Assembly: GCA_964611895.1 (NCBI GenBank)
Contig: CAZTDN010000004.1
Location: forward strand, 68,058 to 132,057
From: JAIEOG01 sp964611895
GTDB lineage: Bacteria > Bdellovibrionota > FAC87 > UBA2466
Direction: 5' to 3'
Length of the DNA: 64,000 nucleotides
Shown here: positions 43,610 to 52,045 of the stretch, in pieces
Position numbering within the stretch: position 1 is the stretch's first letter
How the letters are laid out: every line of letters starts with the position of its first letter
Notes under the pieces: model-generated
Database searches by the model: none
Told to the model about the DNA's origin: nothing
What the model saw: the letters and a program-made list of their open reading frames with translations, nothing else
Position numbers and translations under genes: made by a program

Positions 43610-44786
43610 ATCGTCTGCATTGGCATTTTTGTTTTTTTTCGAGTCTTTCTTCGGAGTTCAATACCAAGATCCGCAAAACTCGGTTTTTAATCCGAATAAT
43701 CTAGTTTTGAGAACCCCCACTTGGCGAGGATTTGTCGACCTTCGGCCTGAAGCCAAGATCAAACTTCAACCCCGATGGGAGGCGATCTTTCGCCCTCGTT
43801 TCATCGGCCGCGCAAACGCAATCAACGGGAATTGGGAAAGTGCCTTTGCCTTTCAGTTTGATGAAGCAAGCGTGCACTATTCTCCTTCAGATACGCTGCA
43901 GTTCGTTGCTGGGGTACATTATTACCAGTGGGGCCCGGGGGAGTTCTTCAGTCCTAGCAACCCGTTCATCCATTTTCAGCTCGATCAGCGCTCTGTGATT
44001 TTTCGACAGCAAGGGCGAGTGCTCTTGCGCGCCAGCCGCATGATAGGCTCCCAAAGCTCGCTGGATGTTTTGGTAGAACCTCTGTCAAACAACCAAACTC
44101 CTTGGATTGCCGGCGAACCGTTTGCGCCCAAATTCATGTTCAAGGGTGAAACTGCCTGGGGAGCTGGCAATAGCCTGGGAGGAACATTGGGTTCGATGGA
44201 TCGCCAGGTGCTTTTTTGTGGCGAGTATTTCAATTTGTATCTGTCAGACAGCGTTTCGCTCTATTTCGATGGAAGGCAAACGATAGGCGCACCGACTTAT
44301 TACCCTTCGAGTGATGGTTTGGGAGGCTATAGTTTGCAACCAGGCACTCCAAACCAGGGAGACCTACACAGCCTTTTTTTGACCGGTTTGCGGCACGAAG
44401 GTTTTTTGGATACTCGCCTGGAGTACCTCTTTAATAGTTATGGCTATTCTAGCACTCAAGATTCGTTGGGTCGGCTGGCAGCCGCCCAAAATCCCGCCCT
44501 ACTGGGACTCTCTCTATCCCCAGGCTTGGAGTTGCGGCACACCCACTATCTCTACGCTTCTATTCGAACCGACAAACTAGGAAAAGGGGATGAACTTCGC
44601 ATCGCTTTGCGTTACCTGCATTCTCTGACCGACGGCTCAGGTTCTGTTTTTTCGGCGATAGAATGGTCGGTTGGCGAAAGGTGGACACTTATTATGGAGC
44701 CCATGTTTTCGCATGGGGGATCGCAATCGGAATTTTCGGCAACTCCAAAATGGAGCCTTTTCACTCAGGCGCGCCTGGCGCTTTAA
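43602..44786 (+). CDS. Outer-membrane beta-barrel of the ABC/LolA-like operon
   Basis: 394 residues with an N-terminal signal (SSALAFLFFFESFFG) and many alternating amphipathic strands (EAIFRPRFIG, ESAFAFQFDEASVHY, QFVAGVHYYQWGPG, DTRLEYLFNSYGYS, LRIALRYLHSLTD). It ends WSLFTQARLAL. Strand count suggests a 16-18-strand porin-like barrel. Overlap with permease 2 places it in the operon as the presumed outer-membrane acceptor or exit. The motif QWGPGEFFSPSNPF is striking and resembles no porin loop I know. It overlaps the convergent YceI gene by 26 nt. Confidence 0.8.
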   Translation: MFKSSALAFLFFFESFFGVQYQDPQNSVFNPNNLVLRTPTWRGFVDLRPEAKIKLQPRWEAIFRPRFIGRANAINGNWESAFAFQFDEASVHYSPSDTLQFVAGVHYYQWGPGEFFSPSNPFIHFQLDQRSVIFRQQGRVLLRASRMIGSQSSLDVLVEPLSNNQTPWIAGEPFAPKFMFKGETAWGAGNSLGGTLGSMDRQVLFCGEYFNLYLSDSVSLYFDGRQTIGAPTYYPSSDGLGGYSLQPGTPNQGDLHSLFLTGLRHEGFLDTRLEYLFNSYGYSSTQDSLGRLAAAQNPALLGLSLSPGLELRHTHYLYASIRTDKLGKGDELRIALRYLHSLTDGSGSVFSAIEWSVGERWTLIMEPMFSHGGSQSEFSATPKWSLFTQARLAL

Positions 44787-45405
44787 CCGGCAGTCGGTCT
44801 GTCCCCACCATATCTGCGGCGACTTTAATTACCGGCGCAAGCAACGCTTTCATACCCTCGGGAATGGGGGCTTTGAAATCATTCAACGCAAGATCGAAAA
44901 AGGCAGCGATTTTTATCAGGTTCCCAGAAAGGCGTTGCTGAGTGAACTCGGACTCTGGGTAGTAGGTGACCCGGGTTTGCATTTCTTGTCGACGAGATAC
45001 CCCGCGAGCCGACAGCACACCACTAACGCGAGCGCTGACGGTTTTACCAGCAATAAGCTCCGACGAAGAGGCTTCCACAAGCTTATCCAATTTGTAAAAA
45101 GCACCCGGGTACTCCGCCACTCCGAGCACAGCATCGCGAATTTTTACCTGTTTAGAATCCGGACCCGTTTCAAATGAACGGACATCCACTTCAAACTCTC
45201 CCTTGATTCCTGCTTTGATGTTTTGGGGGTCCAGCTCAATCCAGCCGTGTGGAAAATGAGAAACCGCAATGGTTTTTTCGAGAGCCGCATCCGAAGTCCA
45301 CTGAAGAACATTGCGAAAGGCAAGATCCTTCACTTCAAAGCGCGTCGCTTTCGCATACGCAATGCAACCCAAACACGCTAAAACAAGGGTCGGCAGCTTT
45401 CTCAT
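44761..45405 (-). CDS. YceI-like secreted protein
   Basis: About 214 residues from the ATG at 45405, giving a signal peptide (LPTLVLACLGCIAYA). The in-frame GTG at 45450, overlapping the previous stop, is an alternative. The body has the YceI lipocalin-like pattern: an initial FEVKDLAFRN, IKGEFEVDVRSFETG, RDAVLGVAEYPGAFY and a closing ALNDFKAPIPEGMK. YceI proteins bind isoprenoid or amphiphilic ligands in the periplasm. It is linked to the propeller lipoprotein upstream. Confidence 0.8.
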   Translation of the reverse strand: MRKLPTLVLACLGCIAYAKATRFEVKDLAFRNVLQWTSDAALEKTIAVSHFPHGWIELDPQNIKAGIKGEFEVDVRSFETGPDSKQVKIRDAVLGVAEYPGAFYKLDKLVEASSSELIAGKTVSARVSGVLSARGVSRRQEMQTRVTYYPESEFTQQRLSGNLIKIAAFFDLALNDFKAPIPEGMKALLAPVIKVAADMVGTDRLPVKAPGAPE

Positions 45406-45446
45406 CGCGTTTAAAGTTATAACCACAAGGGAATTTTGTCTACCGA

Positions 45447-46475
45447 TCACCAGTTTATCTTGAATATCTTCACGGACTGGCCATCGACGTTTGCATACAG
45501 ATACGCATCGTCGGGAGAGACGGCAAAGGTGCGAGGACTTCCGGCGGCAAAGTACGCAACATTTTGACCATTCGAATCAAAAACATAAATCCCCTGAGCA
45601 CTCGCCACTCCACCGGAGACTGAGGTATTTGTCGGTTCGTGTTGCACATAAAGGTAACGCGAGGTCGAAACCACATTGGTAGCATTGAGCGCTAACGTGG
45701 AACCGATTTTCTGCAAAAGTCCATTTGCACCGATGCTATAAATGACTAAGCGATCCCGAAATCCGACATAGACTTGATTGCCATAAACCGCAGCTCCCAT
45801 CGCACAGCAAACCGCTTGTCCGGGGTTCGAACCATAGGCGTCTTTGGCCATGCTCTTAAGTGTGCCCTGCGCCAAATCCCACGTATAAAGGAAATCTTGT
45901 CTGGTAAATCCGTACAATATCGGTCGGCTTGGGTGCACCACCATGGCCGAGTAAATATAGGCTCCATCGGCTTGGATAGGCCCGCTAGTGTTTGCACTCG
46001 GGTAGCGCTGTACTTCTACTGGAGTCGCCGTTTGAGACATACTCACCACGCTGAGCCCTTTGCTTCCGCTCATGAATGCGACTTGGTTGTAAATCGCAAG
46101 CGCTCCCGATGCATAATATTCCTGGATCCAGTTCCCAATCGGACTGAAAGTATCAATCTGACTGCGCATCGTGAAAGTGATGGAAGGGTTTTCCATGTCT
46201 TGAGCGATTTCCAACCGGCTAAACCCCATGGGCCTTCCGGTCATAAACAAAGATCCGCCATGCATCGTGATTTGATCGGCGTAAGTGGCTTGGGCCTGAC
46301 CGTTAACTTTGTAACGAATATCGCCGCGAGCAGTGAGTTTGGTACTTGCAGAAGAGCTTAAAGTCTGCGCGGAAATCTCAGCAAAGGTCGATGGCCGGCC
46401 ATCTGTGCAAGCCGAGATCAAAGTGACGGCGCCGAAAGCTAGTGGTAAAGCAGCCTGTCGAAAAAAATTACGCAT
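45447..46475 (-). CDS. Lipoprotein with beta-propeller-like repeats
   Basis: 342 residues from the ATG at 46475 (GGAAAGAGAAGCTT upstream); a longer frame to 46598 is not supported. The lipobox LISAC puts the lipid on Cys23 of this form. Blade-like repeats follow (GALAIYNQVAFMSGSKGLSV, IYSAMVVHPSRPILYGF, AVYGNQVYVGFRDRLVIYS, YLYVQHEPTN, AVSPDDAYLYANV), typical of LVIVD/YVTN-like propellers. It is probably an outer-membrane surface or periplasmic binding protein. Two adjacent Cys (AVCCAM) are unusual for a blade. Confidence 0.8.
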   Translation of the reverse strand: MRNFFRQAALPLAFGAVTLISACTDGRPSTFAEISAQTLSSSASTKLTARGDIRYKVNGQAQATYADQITMHGGSLFMTGRPMGFSRLEIAQDMENPSITFTMRSQIDTFSPIGNWIQEYYASGALAIYNQVAFMSGSKGLSVVSMSQTATPVEVQRYPSANTSGPIQADGAYIYSAMVVHPSRPILYGFTRQDFLYTWDLAQGTLKSMAKDAYGSNPGQAVCCAMGAAVYGNQVYVGFRDRLVIYSIGANGLLQKIGSTLALNATNVVSTSRYLYVQHEPTNTSVSGGVASAQGIYVFDSNGQNVAYFAAGSPRTFAVSPDDAYLYANVDGQSVKIFKINW

Positions 46476-46746
46476 AAGCTTCTCTTTCCTTACTCTACAT
46501 AAGGTGCAAGCTCTGCACCAACTTACCCCTATTGAAACGATTGATTTTTTCGACGTTGGCAGAGTGCGAAAGTGTTCTCCCTCCAACCGTGTGACCACGG
46601 TGTATACAAAGGGTTTCTCCGCCGTATACGGGCTCCCTGTCTAACAATTTGACACCTCTAGGAACACACTCCAGTGCGTATGATGCCTTTGGCACCCCTT
46701 GCATTGTGCACTGACTTGGGCCTTTGTGCCCTGTTTAGGAGGAAGT

Positions 46747-47382
46747 GTGAGGCAGTTTGTTCGGTTCTTTACCAGCCCGGCAGTTTTTGTGAATCAGCTG
46801 CAGTGGTCACGCAACCATGGTTGGATTTTGTTGACGTTTCTCCTCTTGGCCGTTGCTGAATCTCAAATCGCCAGCACTCGCGCGCTCAATGTCCAGCTAT
46901 CTTGGTTACTCAGTGTCGAAACCGGTTGGGGGCGAGACCAAGCTTTGTTTGCCGTAATGGCCGCCCGCATTGCGGCGCTGCTTTTGGGATCCATCGTGCT
47001 GACTGAACTTTTTTGGTTGGTGGGTTCTCAGTTAGGAAAAAGCAATAGCAAGAGAGTCCTTCAACGGCGAATGGCCGTTGTATTTACATTTCTGCTGGCT
47101 AGCTATGTCCTGACCACGGTGCTGCCTAGCGATCAACAGTACATCGCAGCTATTTTGTTTGGCTGGGGCGGACTACTGAGTTACGTCACTTTCCGAGAGC
47201 ACTTTGGTCTGAACCGAATGGTTGCCCTTTTGGTTGGGTTAGTCGCGGTGGCATCCATTGCGTGGAGCTGGCAAAGCGCAGAACGCTATGTTTCGGTCAC
47301 CGCCTCCAAAGCGATCTCAGAAAAAGTGAGCAAATCTCACTCAGCACGGTCGCACAAAGTCCGTCGCCATCGCTACCGTTAA
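46747..47382 (+). CDS. Polytopic inner-membrane protein, unknown (Yip1-like layout)
   Basis: 211 residues from GTG 46747, which has TTAGGAGGAAGT directly upstream; ATG 46699 in frame has none. Five hydrophobic helices are visible (WILLTFLLLAVAES, ALFAVMAARIAALLLGSIVL, MAVVFTFLLASYVLTTVL, YIAAILFGWGGLLSYV, MVALLVGLVAVASIAWSW), followed by a basic Ser/His/Arg tail. The FTSPAVFVN...W layout before helix 1 recalls Yip1-domain proteins, but that is weak. Its TAA and the convergent gene's TAA share the tetranucleotide TTAA at 47379-47382. Confidence 0.75.
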   Translation: MRQFVRFFTSPAVFVNQLQWSRNHGWILLTFLLLAVAESQIASTRALNVQLSWLLSVETGWGRDQALFAVMAARIAALLLGSIVLTELFWLVGSQLGKSNSKRVLQRRMAVVFTFLLASYVLTTVLPSDQQYIAAILFGWGGLLSYVTFREHFGLNRMVALLVGLVAVASIAWSWQSAERYVSVTASKAISEKVSKSHSARSHKVRRHRYR

Positions 47383-48494
47383 GGGATGGATGCGATCCCG
47401 CGTTGCGGAGCCCGTTCTTTTTTAATTCCACGCCATTTTGAAAAACTATGATAATTGCGTGCGGCGACTTTGAATATGGTCTGCCCGCGCAGATGTGTTA
47501 CCCCTAACGCCTTCAGATCCATTCGGGACATTCCCTGAGTAGGATCTGCTTTCTCCGCTAGCGCCCCATCTGAATCGTTTTTCTCAAACCCAGATACTAT
47601 AGGATTTCGAGCTTCGGAGTACAGTGCCCCGGCCCGCGCCTGATCCAACACCGCACTGGAAGCAGACTCGCTACTGGAAGCGGACTCGCTCTGTACGGCG
47701 CCCGTGCCTAAGCCAGCACCTGTATTGGCAGCGGCGGCGTTCGTGCTGCCATCGGAGTTCAGTCCCGCGTCCTCGTTTACCCCCAACCCCACGCCACTGA
47801 GAATTTCTTGAATATCGTCGCCTGACGTGTCGCTTAGAGTGGCCGCTTCTTGCGTTGTCAAAGTTGAAGGATCTTTCCCCAACGCTCGAGCAACCTTGTC
47901 TGGCGTGGTGAGATCGCCATTGGCTAGCGTTTGCAAAAAGGAATCGGGGTCCACACCATAATGGATCAGCGCAGCTTCAACCTGCGGTGTTTTGAGCTCC
48001 TTAGCCGTGGCGATCGGATCATACTGATCCTGTCGCCAGCTTTGATCGGCATTGGCAAGCAAGGTATCTCGCATGCTGCTATGGTAAGACGCCGTTTTTC
48101 GATCGCTCTTAGCTTGAGCAAATTCTTTTCCTGCAAGGCCCATTAAACGCGCACCCTCCGCCCATTGAGACAACCCAAAAGCCACAGCGGCGGCGGCGGT
48201 GAGCGCAGCGCCAGCGGCAGCGGCGGCTTTGTTCCCGGCCTCGTGTTGACGAACGAGATCCTGGTACTTGTACTCGCGACCATTTTGTCCGTTAGCAATA
48301 GAGTTATCAAAAATCGTCGAAGCATTTTGATAGAAACGCGAATCCTCAGGCTTGGACTGGGAATTCCTTAAGACCGTACCGGGAACAGCATTCAAAAATG
48401 GATTATTGTTTACTCCACCAGTAAAACTCTCTGCGATCAAAGTTCTATTCAAGAAAAGCAGCACAATGGCAAATTTTCTCATGCGATTCGTCAT
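47379..48494 (-). CDS. Secreted protein, Ala/Ser-rich, unknown
   Basis: 371 residues with a signal peptide (FAIVLLFLNRTLIAES). An Asn-rich segment follows, then a strongly Ala-rich helix (KAAAAAGAALTAAAAVAF), a charged middle and a Ser/Ala/Glu low-complexity stretch (SESASSSESASSAV). The C-terminus is basic (KWRGIKKERAPQRG). Its ATG overlaps the stop of the next gene upstream (ATGA), so the two are translated together. No domain recognised. Confidence 0.75.
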   Translation of the reverse strand: MTNRMRKFAIVLLFLNRTLIAESFTGGVNNNPFLNAVPGTVLRNSQSKPEDSRFYQNASTIFDNSIANGQNGREYKYQDLVRQHEAGNKAAAAAGAALTAAAAVAFGLSQWAEGARLMGLAGKEFAQAKSDRKTASYHSSMRDTLLANADQSWRQDQYDPIATAKELKTPQVEAALIHYGVDPDSFLQTLANGDLTTPDKVARALGKDPSTLTTQEAATLSDTSGDDIQEILSGVGLGVNEDAGLNSDGSTNAAAANTGAGLGTGAVQSESASSSESASSAVLDQARAGALYSEARNPIVSGFEKNDSDGALAEKADPTQGMSRMDLKALGVTHLRGQTIFKVAARNYHSFSKWRGIKKERAPQRGIASIP

Positions 48495-49801
48495 TTTTTT
48501 CCCCTATCGCAGTTCAACGCCCCAGTTGAACACAAGCCGATCAAAGTAAGTCCCATTGGACGAGAGAACGCGGGCTCTTGCTTGGCGGCAGAAGGCGCTG
48601 TCTCCGAACTAAACATAGAAGCGCTGTAGAGGCTGGCCGCCGCAGGAGCAAAAGAATTTTCATAGGAATCGTCGTCAGACTCGGGGGAATAAGTCCCCCC
48701 TTCTCCTGCGTTTGAAGACAAGTATGTCGTTCCACGACTCAAAGTGTACTTCGGACTCACAAATCCCATCGGTGTTTGTCCCACCTGAAAAACCCCATCA
48801 TCTGTCGACGAAACCGAAGCGGCACTGGCTGCACCCACCTGCGCTGGAAAGCCTCCCGCGTTCGCCCCAAAAGGCATGATGGGTGCGGTTGCCGCCACCG
48901 CCCCAGGATTTCCTGCAATCGCTGGCGGAAGGGATTGAGTCGATGAAAAAGCAGGGGCCGAAGCAAAGCGGGCGGGGACACTGGGGCTTAGATTTACCGG
49001 AGCGGCTCCGCTCTGAGTCGACAGTCCATTTGGCAACCCAAAGCTGCCATTATAAGGGACCACCAAAGGATCAAACAGGCTTGCAACCGTGGGCTGGTTA
49101 CCCGCCGCCGGAAGAACGACTATCGGTGGGGGATTGGTGGCCGCCGTGTTCATGGCCATCCAGCGCGGGTCCATGGGCATCGGCATCGGAGCCGGCGCCA
49201 TCGGCGCAAAAGCCATTGGGGCCATATTCATGGGTTGCTCGCCTGGGCCCATCGCAAAACCCTTAAGCAGATTTTCAAATAGCATTCGACGCTGTTGTGC
49301 GCGGGTTTCCGCCAGAACCTGCTCTCGATCTTTGGCATCCATCCGATCGAGCAGAATATTGCGCGCAATACTGGCCAGCTCCTGCTCCGGAGGGGGAGGC
49401 AAAAAAGGTAAGGCTTTATTGATGTCATTGAGGAGTTGACGCTGCTGAACTTTTCTTACTTTAGGCAGAACCTCCAACACGCGTTCGAGTACTTCTTCGT
49501 TCACATTCACCAGGGCATTGGTCTCGATGTAAAAACGGGTCAGGGCTCGATCGCCAAGTTCTTGAAGGGCCGCTCGAACCCGGCGTTGCGCGAGCTCCAT
49601 TTCGGCGACGGTTGCGACCACAATGGGTTTTCGAGCAATGGGCGCGGCAGCGATTGCCGCGGCCGGGTTGGCGGCATGATCGGCCAAGGCTTTTGGCTCG
49701 CGTGCAACTGTCAAATCCGTATACGGAATGAACACACCACACAAACACAGCCAGCCAAAAAAGCCGGGCAGGATCCGTCTTATTTTCAATGCCTTGCGCA
49801 T
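48491..49801 (-). CDS. Secreted Pro/Ala/Met-rich protein, unknown
   Basis: 436 residues with a signal peptide (ILPGFFGWLCLCGVFIP). A helical domain (~residues 65-175) carries regular Leu/Arg heptads (RVRAALQELGDRALTRFY, LERVLEVLPKVRKV). The middle is Met/Pro/Ala repeats (APMAFAPMAPAPMPMPM). The C-terminal half is Ser/Gly/Pro/Ala-rich, and the tail has a CSTGALNCD pair of cysteines. Coupled to the following gene, it looks like a structural or surface-exposed pair. Function unknown. Confidence 0.75.
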   Translation of the reverse strand: MRKALKIRRILPGFFGWLCLCGVFIPYTDLTVAREPKALADHAANPAAAIAAAPIARKPIVVATVAEMELAQRRVRAALQELGDRALTRFYIETNALVNVNEEVLERVLEVLPKVRKVQQRQLLNDINKALPFLPPPPEQELASIARNILLDRMDAKDREQVLAETRAQQRRMLFENLLKGFAMGPGEQPMNMAPMAFAPMAPAPMPMPMDPRWMAMNTAATNPPPIVVLPAAGNQPTVASLFDPLVVPYNGSFGLPNGLSTQSGAAPVNLSPSVPARFASAPAFSSTQSLPPAIAGNPGAVAATAPIMPFGANAGGFPAQVGAASAASVSSTDDGVFQVGQTPMGFVSPKYTLSRGTTYLSSNAGEGGTYSPESDDDSYENSFAPAAASLYSASMFSSETAPSAAKQEPAFSRPMGLTLIGLCSTGALNCDRGKK

Positions 49802-49987
49802 AAAACTTCGAATTCCGTTCTCCGGTACAAGGACTTAGAATTGCAAAGCGGGAGCCGTTTTTTTATCCAATGATTTCAAGGGGCTATATTGACTGGAGGG
49901 CGGCTCAGGCACACAGCCCTTCCAACCCCTTGGAGCTATTCGGTTTTATCGTGACGAGGAAAAAGACAGTGCAAAAAAAGTACGCGG

Positions 49988-50743
49988 TTAAGATTCGGCA
50001 CGAACCGGAGCGGGTGTGGTGCCAGGCCGAGGAGGGAGCATTTCTACGCGCCGGCTCGTCGAATAAAGCGTTTCGCTGATAATTTTCAGCATGCGCTGTT
50101 TCAGAGCATAGTCTGCTGAAACGGACGGGCGAAAGTTGGTCACAATATCCCGGCACTCGCCTAGCTTGCGGTAGGTCTCTTTATCGTTCAGGGGTTGAAG
50201 AGCCAAATCCCCGTGGATCGCCGACAGCTCCATGTAGTCTTGACGACGGATCTTGCCCACTGACAAAGGCCCCCGCGCCTCTTTGACTCGGATTAAAAAC
50301 TGGGACGTTGGATCTTCTTGATCCAAATAGGTGAAGAGCACTGCGTCCGAGTCGTCCACCCAAAGCTCGCTCTCGTTCAACCCATGAAAATGCCGAATCC
50401 CGCCGTCTTTCCAATCCTGAATGATCGATTCCCCGATTTTTCTGGGGGACAAAAAAGATCTCAAATGCGCGCGCACACTCGGGACCAGGCGAGAAAAATC
50501 CAATCGGACCCACCCATCCCCCTGCCCCTTCACGGTGGCGTCCAGAGTGAATTTGCTGCGTTCCAGTTCGAAGTCCAGAACAACGACCTGGCCCTCCTGC
50601 ATCAGCGCGAACGCTCCTTCACTCTCTACGACGGCGCGAATATACGAAACGTCCAATACGCGGGTCGCGGCCTCCCCATTCTTGACCCAACATTTTTGGA
50701 TGGAAACGGGATTGACTAAGACTCTTCCAGGTATGGTTTGCAT
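49988..50743 (-). CDS. PilZ-like domain protein (divergent)
   Basis: 251 residues, no signal peptide. Residues ~28-115 read like a PilZ barrel: a DVSY box in place of DxSxxG, then strands VVVLDFELERSKFTL and VRLDFSRLVPSVRAHLRSFL, the last being the typical C-terminal PilZ helix. The RxxxR c-di-GMP motif at the N-terminus is not evident, so it may not bind the ligand. The C-terminal ~130 residues form a second domain of unknown type. It stands alone, divergent from the thiolase gene. Confidence 0.5.
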   Translation of the reverse strand: MQTIPGRVLVNPVSIQKCWVKNGEAATRVLDVSYIRAVVESEGAFALMQEGQVVVLDFELERSKFTLDATVKGQGDGWVRLDFSRLVPSVRAHLRSFLSPRKIGESIIQDWKDGGIRHFHGLNESELWVDDSDAVLFTYLDQEDPTSQFLIRVKEARGPLSVGKIRRQDYMELSAIHGDLALQPLNDKETYRKLGECRDIVTNFRPSVSADYALKQRMLKIISETLYSTSRRVEMLPPRPGTTPAPVRAES

Positions 50744-50866
50744 TTGCGGGCAGTGTAAGAACCCACACCGGCGAATTCAACCTAATTCCATACCGCCCTT
50801 CTCTACCGGTTTACCCCACCGCCTGAATGGGCTATTTTCTATTCTTTACAACCGGGGGCCAACACC

Positions 50867-52045
50867 ATGTCCGATCCCATTGTCTTTGTAGCCGCGAAAC
50901 GCACTCCCTTTGGAGCTTTTGGCGGGAGCTTTAAAAACCTCACAGCCACAGACCTTGCGGTTACCGCGGCGCAATCGGCGATCGCTCAGGCGGGTATCTC
51001 TGGGGACGCGGTCCAGCACGTTCTGTTTGGCAATGTGCTGCAAACCTCTGCCGATGCGATTTACCTAGCACGGCACGTGGGACTGCGATCTGGAGTTCCC
51101 ATCCCAGTGCCAGCTGTCACTCTGAACCGACTCTGCGGTTCTGGGTTTGAAGCCATCATTCAAGGCGCTCGACTCATTCAAACAGGGGAAGCGCAGTGCG
51201 TGCTGGTTGGGGGGTCGGAGAGCATGACGCAATCACCCTACGTACTCCGGGGCGCTCGATCGGGGTATCGCTTAGGAAATGCTGAACTGGAGGACAGTCT
51301 CATGGCGGGGCTTTTCGATACCATTCCCAAAACCCCCATGGCGATAACGGCAGAGAACCTGGCGGTACAACACGGAATCTCGCGTCAGCTTTGCGATGAA
51401 TTTGCCCTTCGCTCCCAAAATCTCACTCAAAAAGCTTACGACGCAGGTCACTTTTCGGACGAACTGACCCCCGTCATTCTGCCCTCCAAATCTGGAGAGA
51501 CTAAAATTGAAACCGACGAGCACCCGAGGAAAGACGCTTCGATTGAGGGACTGCAAAAACTCAAACCCGTCTTTAAGAAGGACGGAGTGGTCACCGCCGG
51601 AAATGCGAGTGGAATGGTTGATGGGGCGTGCGCGCTCGTATTGACTTCGCACTCTTTCGCCCAACAAAAAGGGCTAAAAATATTGGGCACACTATTGGCC
51701 TCCCATGTCGTGGGATGCGAACCGAGTATTATGGGAATCGGTCCCGTTCCTGCGGTTCAAGGTTTGCTTCAACGTGCGGGCAAAACTCTGGCCCAGATGG
51801 ACTTGATCGAAGTGAACGAGGCGTTCGCCGCACAAACCTTGGCCGTCGAAAAAGTTTTGGGTATTCCGCGCGAAAAACTCAATACGGATGGTGGGGCAAT
51901 TGCAATTGGTCACCCACTCGGAGCCAGCGGCGCACGCATCGCAACGCACTTACTCTACGCCTTGCGCCGCAAGGGCGGTGGACTAGGATTAGGAACAGCG
52001 TGCATCGGCGGGGGCCAAGGGATTGCGGTTCTTATCCAAGCATAA
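50867..52045 (+). CDS. Acetyl-CoA C-acetyltransferase (thiolase)
   Basis: 392 residues. The active-site Cys is Cys90 (LNRLCGSGFE); the C-terminal triad elements are NEAFA, GHPLGASGARI and CIGGGQG. Thiolases of this size condense or cleave acetoacetyl-CoA. It could complete the leucine route, whose product is acetoacetate. The 3' end overlaps the lptD start by 23 nt, an unusual metabolic-envelope pairing. Confidence 0.94.
   Translation: MSDPIVFVAAKRTPFGAFGGSFKNLTATDLAVTAAQSAIAQAGISGDAVQHVLFGNVLQTSADAIYLARHVGLRSGVPIPVPAVTLNRLCGSGFEAIIQGARLIQTGEAQCVLVGGSESMTQSPYVLRGARSGYRLGNAELEDSLMAGLFDTIPKTPMAITAENLAVQHGISRQLCDEFALRSQNLTQKAYDAGHFSDELTPVILPSKSGETKIETDEHPRKDASIEGLQKLKPVFKKDGVVTAGNASGMVDGACALVLTSHSFAQQKGLKILGTLLASHVVGCEPSIMGIGPVPAVQGLLQRAGKTLAQMDLIEVNEAFAAQTLAVEKVLGIPREKLNTDGGAIAIGHPLGASGARIATHLLYALRRKGGGLGLGTACIGGGQGIAVLIQA

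Noticed and set aside
45820..45840. GGTTCGAACC resembling a tRNA T-loop
   Set aside because: It lies inside the propeller lipoprotein frame and no acceptor, D or anticodon stems can be built around it.
49980..49990. Second copy of GTACGCGGTTA from the flagellin palindrome
   Set aside because: Only 11 nt match and there is no palindrome; a chance match at this length is plausible in 64 kb.
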